Shown here one piece after another: positions 46,113 to 57,604 of a stretch of DNA of 64,000 nucleotides. The stretch is from NCBI RefSeq assembly GCF_040869045.1, contig NC_090324.1, positions 53,349,346-53,413,345 of the forward strand. Reading direction: 5' to 3'. Under the pieces are notes generated by a model, which made no database searches, had not been told where the DNA came from, and saw nothing but the letters and a program-made list of their open reading frames with translations. The stretch's first letter is position 1. Each line of letters opens with the position of its first letter. The translations under genes and the position numbers were made by a program. This DNA comes from Eurosta solidaginis (Eukaryota > Arthropoda > Insecta > Diptera > Tephritidae).

Positions 46113-46160
46113 TTTGTCCTGAAGACGATTACCGACGGTAATTCGAAATATATTGGCAGA
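46113..46160 (+). ncRNA. Hammerhead ribozyme motif, PLE-2 right arm
   Basis: TTTGTC (46113-46118) pairs with GGCAGA (46155-46160) as a 6-bp stem I with two G-U pairs. CTGAAGA (46119-46125) and GAAA (46145-46148) form the core. Stem II is GATTACC/GGTAATTC with one bulged U and a GAC loop. Stem III is a minimal A-U pair over UAUA, and the predicted cleavage is after U46154. Self-cleavage would process the Penelope-like transcript. Confidence 0.72.
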
Positions 46161-46238
46161 ACGAAAAACTTGTGTTTTATTAGTTTTTGCAAGAAAAACA
46201 TAGACCTCGAGCCAGCAAACTGGAAAGTTAAGAACAAA

Positions 46239-47704
46239 AGTACCTTTTGATTTTATATAATTCGTATTAAATATATGTTTTACAATAATTATATAATAGG
46301 TTTTTAAATTTCTTCAAATTGTTGCACGTTTTGATATCTACAGGTAACTCATTAAAAATTTTCAAGCCTTTATAGTACATTTCTGTCTGGCAACGTGGTA
46401 ATGTGAAATTGTGTCTATCTCTAGTAGGATAGGTGTGTATCACTGCTGTAGCTTAAGTTCTCTCTCAGGTAGTCCGGAAGTGCACCTGTCTTAATGTGGT
46501 ATATATATTTCATTGTGTGAAAGGAGATTCGTTGCTTTACGTTCAGCCATTTAAGAGTGTTCAGCATTGATGAAATACTTGTGCAACTTGTTTATTTGTG
46601 AGTCCGATGTGATAAACAAAACACTGGAACAGTATATAAAATGGGGTTTTATGATGGATTTATATACTAATATTTTATATTTCCTTTTTAAATATTTGCA
46701 TGCTCTTTTCATGAATCCAATTTTCTTTGAGATTTTACTCACTACGTAGTCAACATTATCACAGAATTTTAATTTTTTGTCAATTATGACGCCGAGATAT
46801 TTGCTTTTCTTTGCCTCCCTAATGGTTTCGTTTTTTATATTTAAAGTATGTGGTCCTAAATTTGGTTTATTTGATGTGGATATAACCATGTAATTTGTTT
46901 TTTCCACATTTACCATAAACTTGTTTTTACACAAACAAATGTAGAGAGAATTCAAGTCCTCCTGCATTTTTTCAAAGGCTACGCCTATATTTTCTTCACT
47001 TATTTTCAACAGAGCATCATCTGCAAACAGTTTTATTTTACCGTTCTTTATTGACGAGGCAATATCATTTATGTATACGTTGAACAGGATTTGCGCCAAG
47101 ACTGAGCCCTGTGGAAGTCCTATGTTAATCGGCACGCTATCTGAAATTGCTTCATCAATCACTGTATATTGCTTTCTATTAGTTAGGAAGCTTTCGAACC
47201 ACTTCAACTCAATACCTTCAATTCCGATTAGTTTCAATTTCTTTACCATCAGGTTCCAATCAATAGTTTCAAACGCTCTTTAAAGTCAATGAATACCACT
47301 AATATAGTCTTTTTTCTTCGCATATCTTCTTTCCACTTAGAAATATCCCATGTAAGAGTTGTTTCACCTGATTGCTCTTTAATACAAATATTGTTTCTTT
47401 CAATATATTTAATTAGTTGATTTTTTACCACTTTTTCTAAAATTTTTTTAGTATTTGGCAAGGTATTTATTGGTCTAAGATCTTCAGGTTTAACGGTGTT
47501 CTTTTTTTTTCCCAGGTACTACTGTTGCCATTTTCCATTCTTCCGGTACTTCTCTTATTTTTAAACTCTCGTTGACGACTTTTGAGTAGAAATAACCTAA
47601 CTAAGGCATAGTGTCTTTAATAACTCTCTCCGTTAACAGTTTTTTGCCACCAATCTTGCGCCTAAAGCTTTTCAAAATTTCCTCTATATTTTCTGGGTTT
47701 ACTC
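46239..47704 (-). pseudogene. LINE-E ORF2 reverse transcriptase and C-terminus
   Basis: From 47704 down: FAGVNPENIEEILKSF of the pre-RT linker, then a frameshifted stretch (VPEEWK, PNTKKILEKVV, FIDFKE), then an open frame 47249-46551 with IELKWFESFLTNR, GLPQGSVLAQILF, the catalytic FADD, SKYLGVIIDKKL and KSIIKPHFIYCSSVLF. A C-terminal region to about 46250 (TLKWLNVKQRISFHTMKYIYHI, LPDYLRENL) is interrupted by stops. Part of LINE-E, whose 5' half lies beyond the LINE-F insertion. Confidence 0.8.
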
Positions 47705-50700
47705 CAGCAAATTTAAGGATCTGGTGATTGGGGATACCGCCCCGAGCGAACACGCAACCGCCACAACGAATCTTACGGACCCATGCAACACCTTGAGTGG
47801 ACATGGGGCCTATATCGAACTGGCACGCAGTACTCCGGATGCCGAGAGCGATATACTCTCGGTATCTGAGTTTGCGGGCCAGTTCTTTACGGGCTGGACG
47901 AGCATTTTCTGCTGGAATCCGACCCATCGGATGCCGAATTCGACGATACTATCATAGAGGAGGCATCCGACGATGCGGATCAGCAGAGGATAGACGTCGA
48001 TGCCGCAAACGAACTGTAACGCGCAGGTACTGCAGATAAACCTGCACCACTCTAAGGCAGCCTCGGCTGCCCTAATCTTACGCCTCAGCACAACGTATGA
48101 GTACGTCGTTCTAGTCCACGAGCCTTGGGTCGTTGGCAGCAAGGTTTGTGGACTCTTTTCTAAGGACTACCGGCTGGTGACACCGCCCGTGACAGGTAGA
48201 ATCAGATCTTGTATTCTAGTAAAGAAAAATCTAGTATTTATTTTACTATCTCTTTTTAGCGACGAGGACGTACCTGTATTAGCCTCGAGCTACTGGGTCA
48301 AACAATCTGGCTGATGTCCGCATATCTCTTGCACGATCGCCCAACTTATGTGCAGGACCGGCTCTGCAAAGCGGTACGGGAGGCCCACAGTAAAGGGTTT
48401 CCGATAATAATTGGGGCCGATGCCAATGCACATCACACTGCTTGAGGCTCTAGCGATATTAACAGTAGGAATGAGTCTCCTTTTGATTCTATTATAAGTA
48501 ACAATTGAAGTATATGCAACTCTGGAGACAAACCAACTTTCATCACCTCAAACAGGAAGGCGGTTCTATATGTTACTCTAGTTTCTGGGGCATTCTCTGA
48601 CCTTGTCAAAAATTGGAGAGTTTCCAACGAAAACTCCTACTCTGATCATATGTATATCATTTTCACTCTGCTCTTGCGTACACCGCCCAGGGTGGCTTAC
48701 AGGAATAGGAGACGTACGGACTGGAACCTTTATAAAAAAAGTCCTATCCTCTACTCTCCTAAAGAACGCTTCTCACGGTAGGCCGAGCCTACCGCTAACA
48801 ACTGATGAAGCGCCTCCTATAGACACAACATTTGCTTCTCTTAGTGAGCTAGACTCATCGTCAAAAATAGAAAAAGAAGTAGATCTTATCACCAAATCTT
48901 GTAACACTGCCTTCACAGTAGTCTGCCCGGAGATTAAGGTGAGGGGTAAAAAGAAACCCTATTGGTGGAACCAAGAAATCTCCGAGCAGAGGAAAAACAG
49001 CAGAAAACTCTTTAACGAGGCTAAGCGCACGGGAATCTGGTCCAATTATAGGGATGCCTTAAAATCTTTTAAGAAGTTAATCCAGAAGGCCAAAAGGGAC
49101 TCATGGAATAACTTCACTAATGACATCGAAGAAGTCTCTTATAATCTTATAAGCCCGCTGCTTGCTAAAATCTACAAGGCTTGCCTCAACCTGGTCTATA
49201 TCCCCACGGAATCGACCAAGGCAAAGGTAGTCCTCATACCCAAAGGAGTAAGGATATCGGGCAGCAGTCCAAAGGATTTCAGACCAATAAGTCTGACTTC
49301 CTTCCTCCTAAAAGTTCTAGAACGATTGCTGGACGCTTACATTAGACGATGGGCAAATTAGGCACTAATCTCCAACAACCAACACGCCTACTCTAAGGGC
49401 AAATCCATAGAGACAGCTCTACATGATATCACTACTAAGATAGGGAAGGGTCTTTTCTTTAAAGAATTTAAGCTGGGTAACTTTCTCGGCATAGAAGGAG
49501 CCTTCAACAACGTTCTCCCAGCAGCGGTCACAAAATCTCTACGTTCACTAGGGGTGGAAGAGCCTCTTGTTAAATTCGTCGAGCTCCTTCTAAACAAGAG
49601 AATCATTACCTCTGAGCTGGGCAGTTCATCGTTAATAAGGGGTACCAACAGAGGAACCCCCAGGGGACGTTCTTTCTCCTCTACTATGGAACCTGACGGT
49701 GAACGCACCTTCCGGTGCTTGGCGAACTCTTGCAAAATGCTCTTAATCTAACAAACACTTGGTCTATGGAATGCGGACTCAGCATCAGCAGTGAAAAAAC
49801 TGAGATGGTGCTTTTTACCCGCAAACGCAGTATACCGGAATTTACCCTTCCGTCCTTAAACGGGAAGGAAATCAAACTATCTACCGAGGTTAAATATCTC
49901 GGAGTTATTCTAGACAGGAAGCTTGACTGGAAGCGAAATGTGGAGGAACGATCCAGGAAAGTCACAATTGCTCTCTACGCTTGTAAGTCGGCAATCGAAA
50001 AAAGGTGGGGTCTCCAGCCACGCATAGTCCATTGGATCTATACGGCAGTGGTGAGAATCATACTCTTCTATGCCGTCACCGTATGGTGGACAAGAATCCC
50101 AGAGAGGAACGAGTGGGCAATCGGCGTGGAGCCGGGATCACACGAAATCTCCGTTTTTACAGATGGCTCTAAACTAAAAAAAAAATTCGACAGCGGAATA
50201 TTCTCGGAGAAGCTCAATCTAAGCGAGAGCTTTCTCCTACCCGATCACTGCAGTGTTTTTCATGCTAAACTCATAGCTATCTGGGAAGCAGCCCGCTATC
50301 TTGCTAACCTGTAGGTAACCAATTCTATTTAAATTTTCTCTGACAGCCAAGCTGCCATAAAATCCCTGCAATGCAGTAACACCTCGTCACTAGTGGCATT
50401 GAAGTGCAGAGAAACCCTCAACAAACTAGCTGAAGATTGCAACCTAAGCATAATATGGGTTCCTGGCTACTGCGACATCACAGAAAACTGCGCCGCGGAG
50501 GAGATAGCTAGGGAAGGCACCAACTTGCAACCAATAACCTCCGCTGGTTGGGACAGCCCTCCTCTAAACGCTTGCAAATACCACCTGCGATCTCTTTTCA
50601 CGGATTAGGCAAACGCCAGGTGGGCGAGGGAACCTACATGTAGTATATCCAAGCAAATCTGGCATAAGCTGGATGAAAAGAGATCGCGATCGGTGATATT

Positions 50701-51133
50701 GTTAAACCGTATCTCTATAAGCCCACTAGTGGGCCTTCTTACAGGTCACTGTCTCATAGGCACTCACGGTGCCTATATGGGCCTGCAGACAAATGACTTC
50801 TGCCGCAGCTGTAGGGACGAAGAGGAGATAGAAAGCGTTGAGCACTATCTGTGCCACTGTCCCGTACTGTCAAAATCCAGGTACCAATGCCTCCGCAGAC
50901 ACTCTTTTTGGTGCCTTGCGGAGCTTGAATCTATAAACCCAAATGACATCTTTCGTTTCATTAGGCAAACGCGCTGGTTTAGCCTCACTGGGGACTAAAC
51001 TTTCTTCTTCTTCGAAAGTAGGGTAACAGGAAATAGGGGCCCCCGCATGGTAGCACAACGGGCCACAACGGCCTACGTGAGCCTCCGCTCGGACATCAGA
51101 GGCAGCCACTCTAACCTAACCTAACCTAACCTA
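47705..51133 (+). mobile_element. LINE-F: R1/LOA-type LINE with RNase H and (CCTAA)n tail
   Basis: A GC-richer plus-strand LINE inserted into LINE-E: the latter's frame reconnects across it (at 51134 and 47704 on the minus strand). The element begins inside ORF1 or the ORF1/ORF2 junction and ends in four CCTAA units (about 51113-51133). It is decayed, with at least two internal deletions. Confidence 0.82.
48003..51000 (+). pseudogene. LINE-F ORF2: endonuclease, RT, RNase H, zinc finger; broken
   Basis: Endonuclease: VLQINLHHSKAASAAL (48021), VHEPWVVG where Q-E-P-W is usual, ADANAHHTA (48420). RT from about 48930: KKPYWWNQEI, VVLIPKG, FRPISLTSFLLKVLERLL, HAYSKGKSIETAL, RGTPRGRSF in place of P-Q-G-G-V-L. 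The YADD box is lost in a deletion near 49680, after which NALNLTNTW and EVKYLGVILDRKLDW follow. A second deletion near 50095 joins VTVWWT directly to RNase H (VFTDGSKL; FHAKLIAIWEA; WVPGYCDI). The tail has a C-x2-C...H-x4-C finger (FCRSC...HYLCHC). Domain order is that of R1/LOA/I-type LINEs. Confidence 0.82.
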
Positions 51134-52410
51134 GTGTTAAAGTGATTACAGTCGTTGTTCTCAATTATCTCAATGCTTTCATTTATTTGCACTATACTTT
51201 CCTCAAAGAATATATATTCAACACCTCAGCTATACGGTTTTTATCATCAATCCGCTGACCTTCGTGCTGTATCACCGTTACATTATCCTTCATATCTTGG
51301 TAGCATATAGTTTGATTCAAGTACTTCCACATTAACTTGCTGTCAACACTGTTTGTTGTAATTTTATGCTCCGTATATTTAATTTTTTTTATTTTTATCA
51401 TTTTTTTTTATTCTTTTTTGATGCTTGCGTATTCAGACCAGTCTCCGTTACTTATTGCAGCATTGTAAGCCAACAGTTTCCTTTTATTTAAATTTATCAG
51501 TTCATAATCGTACCACTTGTTTTTTGTTTAATATTTATTTCTTTAAAGCAGGTTAACTGTTGCATACAATTTAATAATCAAAAGTCTAAGTATGTGACCA
51601 TGTCATTCAGATTTTATTCAGTATTTCTGAAAAGTTAACGTTTCTTAGTAGTGCTAATATGTTCTAACTACTATATTTTTCCCATGATGTTATTCTAGAC
51701 GGCGTTATATTTGGGATCTCAGTTTTTATATTAATACTGAACATAATTGTCTCGTGGTCTGATATTTTATAAGTATCAAGCCTTTTACACATGGTAGGTT
51801 CCTCGTTTGAGTATAGTAAATCGATTTTTGTCTCAGAGCCTTCTGCTATACGCGTGTTAATTTTTTGATGCATGGAAAATGTGTTAAATAGCTCATTTAT
51901 CCTCAGACTATATGTTGATTCTCTATTCATATTGATATTAAAGTCACCAATGATTGCATTGTTATACGTTGTGTCACATATTTCCGCTACTATTGTTTCG
52001 AGATAGTTAACAAAATCTGAGTCACTAGTACTTGGCGAGTGGTATAGTTCTCCTATTTGCCACTTTACTTCCACGTTTTTTGACTGGATACACCATATAT
52101 TACCATCAATCGCTTTATTATATACTGTTCTAAATTTTACTGAGTTACTAATGTACACCGCTACGCCTCCTGTGTGTATGCTGTGAGAGTCACACCTTAT
52201 TGCTGTAAACGATATCAAGCTTATTTCTACATCACTGATTTCATCCGTTACACTTGTTTCAGAGCAGAGTATAATTTTTGGGTCAAGTTCTTCCACCATT
52301 ATTTCAATTTCAAGTTTATTGTGCAACAAACTGTTTACGTTTAAATAAATCACTTTTAGGTTTTTATTTTGCCTTCCATGCTGTATCATTTGGTTTGATT
52401 GCTAGCAACC
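51134..52410 (-). pseudogene. LINE-E ORF2 endonuclease region
   Basis: The open frame 52389-51664 carries an APE-type endonuclease: IYLNVNSLLHNKLEIEI, ILCSETSVTD, GGVAVYISN, IIGDFNINMN and ISDHETIMF, followed by a stop. 51401-51192 continues the linker toward RT (MWKYLNQTICYQD), then the LINE-F insertion intervenes. The nuclease motifs are intact but the ORF is not continuous. Confidence 0.82.
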
Positions 52411-52846
52411 TACACGCTGCTTTTCTATCGCGAGTTTTCTTTGGTAGACCGGACATTCTTTACTATATATGCTGTGCCCAGTGTCTAGCTTAAAGCCGAG
52501 ATCTCTATTAGCGTCTACACAATTGCCACAGACAGGGTTAGTTACTTCTTCCTTACATTCCTCATGTCTATGTTCACCCACGCATCGGCCGCACCTTTGT
52601 TTTTTTGTGCTGGCATTGTGGTTAAACCCTAAACATTTGTAGCATCTCCTAACATTTTGTCCATCTTATACTCCACGCTGGTCCCATCCAATGTTTAGCT
52701 TGACATGATTCATCACTTCTAAATATTTCTCATGGTTAATTACAATAATTGCAGTATAAGAAATTCTCGAGCTAATATTTTTCTTCGTTTGATAGACTTT
52801 TATACATTTAAGATTTGCGTTTTTAATGTGTTTAGGCCACAGGCCT
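52411..52846 (-). pseudogene. LINE-E ORF1 C-terminal zinc-knuckle region
   Basis: Three cysteine-rich knuckles are read on the minus strand: CYKCLGFNHNA, CGRCVGEHRHEEC and CGNC (about 52520-52660), after NHVKLNIGWDQRG. It ends just before the ORF2 start. A stop within the VxDGQNV segment breaks the frame. Upstream, the frame is separated from the ORF1 N-terminal half by a block also found at 63.1 kb. Confidence 0.7.
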
Positions 52847-53743
52847 AAATATATCTGCCCTCCCTCGTAGCAATGTACTCAGTTAACCTATACATTCATA
52901 AAGGTGTGTTCACAAATACACACCCACATTCATATGTATAAGCTGCAATTGTTTATACACATTACTTTAAACTTTCCTTTACTTTACTGCTATGGACCGA
53001 CTATATAGCAACTTTCGGCGGGGAAACTCAACGAAAGTGGCTGTGTAGTAGGATCATTATTTTTCTCTGCCGAGCGCACGGTCTCTTTTAGATCCAGCCG
53101 TCTAAGCGAAAGCATCCTGCCAACGTCCACGTGAGGTAAGCAATATTCCAAATTCATTTCATGTGAATATTACGAAATATCTACACTAATATCCACAACA
53201 TTTGTTATAATTTTACTTCACACTTGTTGTTTGCAATATTTTTCAATAAACCTATTTGTCACCCTGAATATTAATTCGAAATTTTTCGTTTTCTTATTTC
53301 CTCCCTTTTCCGCTCAAATCCACTCCTCTACAATTCCGTGGGTGCGCGCCGTTGTCACCACGAAACTGTATATAATGAAATCATTCTGCGCTTTTATTCT
53401 TGCAACTATTTCACCACCGCTGTATTTCTCACACATGTTGGTAATTCTAATTTTGGAATTACCCAATTTTGACTCTTTGACTTTATATACCTCAGAATCT
53501 AACTTGTTTTCTAAAACACTTTTGATTTTGTCTTTTTCTGAACTGTCACTTGCCTGTATAACCACAGATCCATTATTTTTATGCACAACCTTATTGATCT
53601 TCATATCTTTGGCGTCAATCTTATTTAAATATTTCTTTTTTAATTCTGCCGTTTGTTTAGATTTTGGTATTACGACAATTGGTGGGACACCCCTTAAACA
53701 GTATCATAGGGCATCTTATTATTAACCATATTTACATTTTGGT
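52847..53743. repeat. Composite segment, copy 1 of a ~98% duplication
   Basis: The segment from CACAGGCCTAAATATATCTG to past CCTTAAACAGTATCATAGGG recurs at 63104-64000 with about 20 differences. Its left half (52847 to about 53330) is non-coding and interrupts LINE-E ORF1; it contains CGTGAGGTAAGC, a strong splice-donor match on the plus strand (about 53133), and TTCAATAAACC (about 53244). Its right half is LINE-E ORF1. The interrupting half may be a solo LTR, but its ends were not fixed. Confidence 0.75.
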
Positions 53744-54335
53744 CATCCACTTTACGCACTTCTTGTTTTATTTCTTCTTTTTGTTTTGCTATATCATCTG
53801 CGGATTTTTTATTTAACTCACATAAATTCTCTACTCTTTTTATCAACTCATCCTTTCCTTTATCTACTTTATTATTATTGTTTTGTTCGCCAGCTTTATT
53901 TGTTAACCCCTCCAAATTATCTTTACTTAAAATGCAAATTCTAAACGTTTTATTAAGTCATCCTTTTCTTTATTTGCTTTTTTCATATTTTTCATCACTT
54001 TTTTTATTTCCTTTTCATTATTATTAATTAGTGCACTAATTTCCTTATTATGTTTTCTGCTCACGTATGTTTACTTTGTTTGTCTCTGCTATCGACATCA
54101 TCTCTTTCAACGCATAATCCACATTAGAGATGTATTGCACACAATCATCGCATATAAAGCGCATAAATGGGCAATTGACCAAGCCTTGCAGAACATATTC
54201 ATTAACTCCTGAACACGGTATACTTTTGGGGTAACTTCTCCCACACACACCCTTACATCGTATTACAGTTTCCCCTCTTAGCGACATTATGCCTTTTTGG
54301 TATTTATGACACTTGTACGTCATTATCTCATTCAC
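53314..54335 (-). pseudogene. LINE-E ORF1 N-terminal half
   Basis: From 54335 down: a Cys-rich finger (YKCHKYQKG, CKGVCGRSYPKS, CPFMRFICDDC) of PHD type, then a coiled-coil region rich in K/E/N (53915-53694), then a frame 53604-53314 with VVHKNNGSVVIQASDSSEKDK, LENKLDSEVY and IRITNMCEKY, an RRM-like region. Frameshifts near 54040, 53940 and 53690 split the ORF. The protein would bind LINE RNA. Confidence 0.72.
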
Positions 54336-54479
54336 TTTTCCTCTTTTTATCTAAGTATGTATGTATTTATTTTCACAGAACAACTACACTCGGTTTTGTT
54401 TGCCGTTTGTTTTCTTTTTCACTGCAATTTAGTTATTGTTATATTTATCTTTCAAGGTTTATTGGCACAAATCATTTGG

Positions 54480-54745
54480 GATTTATTTTTCACTTATTTA
54501 GCTTTGCGTCCTTTCGCTTTGTTTAACCGGCTAAATAACTCATTTTCTCGGAGCACTTGTAACAGTATATCTCTCTTGAATAATCCGCCTTCCGGTGGAT
54601 GGGGTATTAGAGTAAAATTATTGTTTTTATCGGTTTTTTCTACCTTATAGGGTCCTTTATATCTACTACCTAACTTATAACCTGCTTCATTTTTTACTAA
54701 CACCACATCTCCTATATTTATTTCCTTATCTATACTATAATAAAT
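54480..54745 (-). pseudogene. Fragment of a gypsy integrase C-terminus
   Basis: The frame 54769-54494 carries INIGDVVLVKNEAGYKLGSR, YKGPYKVEKTDKNNNFTLIP and GLFKRDILLQVL before its stop: the C-terminal module of Mdg1-like integrases, related to 17,990-18,060 and 42,340-42,530. It is cut off upstream at about 54746 by the tandem array. The 140 bases left of it (54340-54480) are probably LINE-E 5' UTR. Confidence 0.7.
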
Positions 54746-57604
54746 CTCTAGAAAATCGTGTCTGTACATCCAAGATTTCTAAAAAAATTTAGTGTACTTG
54801 ACGTTTGGAATGTCGTAGAATCCATCGGCACCACTTTTTTCTTTTTGTCACTTTGTCTGTTTGTCTGTATGATATCGATAATCTCGGAAACTAACGAATG
54901 GATTTTTATGAGACTTTCACAGATGAATAGCCTGTAATCCAGAAGGGAATAGAGAACTTATTTCATTAAAATCGCGTTAGAAACAAAAAAGATATAGTTG
55001 TTTAAGCTATAACTAAGCTACTTTTAAGTTTTTTTTTTTTGAAAACCGAAGGAAAATGCATTTAGTTTCCAAAAAAATATAAAAGAATGCCTTTGCAAAG
55101 TTTTTTTTCAATTTCATATAAATTAAAAATCAAATTCGTGAATAGATACAGTGGCGTACCAAAAAAAATTATTTCTTGCTGCCATATTACGATAATCGGT
55201 TAAAATGAGGTTACCTAAAACCTTTAAATATGCGTACAATATGGCCAGAAACAATAGAGGAAGATCACATGTTTCATTTGAATTTTGTGATATTTAGATT
55301 ATTTAATCGATAACTGAGTTATCGGTCAAAATGTATTTGCTCCAAAATCTATAAATTTACCTACAATCTATCTATCTATCTATCTTCTATCTATCTATCT
55401 ATACTATAATATATATCTAGAAAATCGTCCTTGTACATCCAAGATTTCTAAAAAAAAAATGAGCGTACTTGAGGTTTGGAATGTCGTAGAATCCATCGGC
55501 ACCACTTTTTTCTGTTTGTCTGTATGATATCGATAATCTGGGAAACTAACGAATGGATTTTTATGAGACTTTCACAGATGGATAGCCTGTAATCCAGAAG
55601 GCAATCTAGAACTTATTTCATTAAAATCGCGTGAGAAAAAAAAAGATATAGTTGTTTAAGCTATAATTAAGCTACTTTTAAGGATTTTTTTTTTTGAAAA
55701 ACGAAGGAAAATGACCTTAGTTTCCAAAAAAATATCAAAGAATGCATTTGCAAAGTTTTTTTTCAATTTCATATAAATTAAAAATCAAATTCATGAATAG
55801 ATACAGTGGCGTACCAAAAAAAATTATTTTACGCTTCCATATTACGATAATCGGTTAAAATGAGGTTACCTAAAACCTCTAAATATTCGTACAATATGGG
55901 CATCAAACAATAGAGGAAGATCACAGGTTTCATTTGTTTTGTGATATTTCGATAAATTAATCGATAACTGAGTTATCGGTCAAAATGTGTTTGCTCCAAA
56001 ATCTATAAATTTACCTACAATCTATCTATCTTATATCTATCTATCTATACTATAATAAATCTCTAGAAAATCGTGTCTGTACATCCAAGATTTCTAAAAA
56101 AATGAGTGTACTTGACGTTTGGAATGTCGCAGAATCCATTGGCACCACTTTTTTCTGTTTGTCTGTTTGTCGGTTTGTCTGTTTGTCTGTATGATATCGA
56201 TAATCTCGGAAACTAACGAATGGATTTTATGAGACTTTCACAGATGTATAGCCAGTAATCCAGAAGGGAATCTAGAACTTATTTCATTAAAATCGCGTGA
56301 GAAACAAAAAAGATATATGTAGTTGTTTAAGCTATAATTAAGCTACTTTTAAGGATTTTTTTTTTTTTTAAAAACGAAGGAAAATGCACTTAGTTACCAA
56401 ACAAATATCAAAGAATGCCTTTGCAAAGTTTTTTTTTTCAATTTCATATAAATTAAAAATCAAGTTCATGAATAGATACAGTGGCGTACCAAAAAAAATT
56501 ATTCCACGCTGCCATGTTACGATAATCGGTTAAAATGAAAACCTCTAAATATGCGTACAATATGGGCATCAAACAATAGAGGAAGATCACATGCTTCATT
56601 TGAATTTTGTGATATTTAGATTATTTAATCGATAACTGAGTTATCGGGCAAAATGTATTTGCTCCAAAATCTATAAATTTACTTACAATCTATCTATCTA
56701 TCTATACTATAATAAATCTCTAGAAAATCGTGTCTGTACATCCAAGATTTCTAAAAAAAAAAATAAGTGTACTTGAGGTTTGGAATGTCGTAGAATCCAT
56801 CGGCACCACATTTTTCTGTTTTTCTGTTTGTCTGTATGATATCTATAATCTCGGAAACTAACGAATGGATTTTTATGAGACTTTCACGGATGGATAGCCT
56901 GTAATCCAGAAGGTAATCTAGAACTTATTTCATTAAAATCGCATGAGAAAAAAAGATATAGTGGTTTAAACTATAATTAAGCTACTTTTAAGGAGTTTTT
57001 TTTTTTTGAAAAACGAAGGAAAATGCACTTAGTTTCCAAACAAATATCAAAGGATGCCTTTGCAAAGTTTTTTTTCAATTTCATATAAATTAAAAATCAA
57101 ATTCATGAATAGATACAGTGGCGTACCAAAAAAAATTATTTTACGCTCCCATATTACGATAATCGGTTAAAATGAGGTTACCTAAAACCTCTAAATATTC
57201 GTACAATATGGGCATCAAACAATAGAGGAAGATCACAGGTTTCATTTGAATTTTGTATATTTCGATAAATTAATCGATAACTGAGTTATCGGTCAAAATG
57301 TATTTGCTCCAAAATCTATAAATTTACCTACAATCTATCTATCTATCTACCTATCTTCTATCTATCTATACTATAATCAATCTCTAGAAAATCGTGTCTG
57401 TACATACAAGATTTCTAAAAAAAAAATGAGTGTACTTGACGTTTGGAATGTCGCAGAATCCATCGGCACCACTTTTTTCTGTTTGTCTGTTTGTCTGTAT
57501 GATATCGATAATCTCGGAAACTAACGAATGGATTTTTATGAGACTTTCACAGATGGATAGCCTGTAATCCAGAAGGGAATCTAGAACTTATTTCATTGAA
57601 ATCG
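54746..57604. repeat. Macrosatellite: ~4.3 tandem copies of a ~650-bp unit
   Basis: TCTAGAAAATCG marks unit starts near 54747, 55416, 56062, 56719 and 57383, giving periods of 669, 646, 657 and 664. Each unit has TGTCTGTACATCCAAGATTT, GGAATGTCG.AGAATCCAT, ATGATATCGATAATC, ACGAATGGATTTTTATGAGA, a T-run, CAGTGGCGTACC, TTACGATAATCGGTTAAAATG and GATAACTGAGTTATCGG. Each full unit ends in a (CTAT)n run just before the next start. The fifth unit is cut at about 57604. Non-coding. Confidence 0.9.

Larger units (their letters stand above)
44209..46238 (+). mobile_element. PLE-2 right arm: Penelope-like copy, plus strand
   Basis: A longer plus-strand copy placed head to head with the left arm; the junction is at 44208-44209 and its 5' part (to about 44575) has no counterpart on the left. 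Both arms end with the same terminal block (CTGGAAAGTTAA... on the plus strand here, its complement at 42552). Head-to-head and tandem copies are typical of Penelope-like integration. Confidence 0.85.

Noticed and set aside
52827..53395. Solo LTR inserted in LINE-E ORF1 with a 4-bp AATG duplication.
   Set aside because: AATG flanks can be found, but the ends are not TG...CA and the 63-kb copy has a different left edge, so the boundaries are not secure. Kept only as a composite repeat.
53231..53725. 164-codon plus-strand frame repeated almost unchanged at 63495-63983, suggesting a conserved gene.
   Set aside because: Its right part is antisense to LINE-E ORF1 (recognised on the minus strand), and both copies belong to one recent duplication, so the similarity does not show selection.
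54746..57604. Possible CRISPR-like or coding repeat array because of its regular spacing.
   Set aside because: Units are ~650 bp and nearly identical throughout with no unique spacers; it is a eukaryotic tandem satellite.
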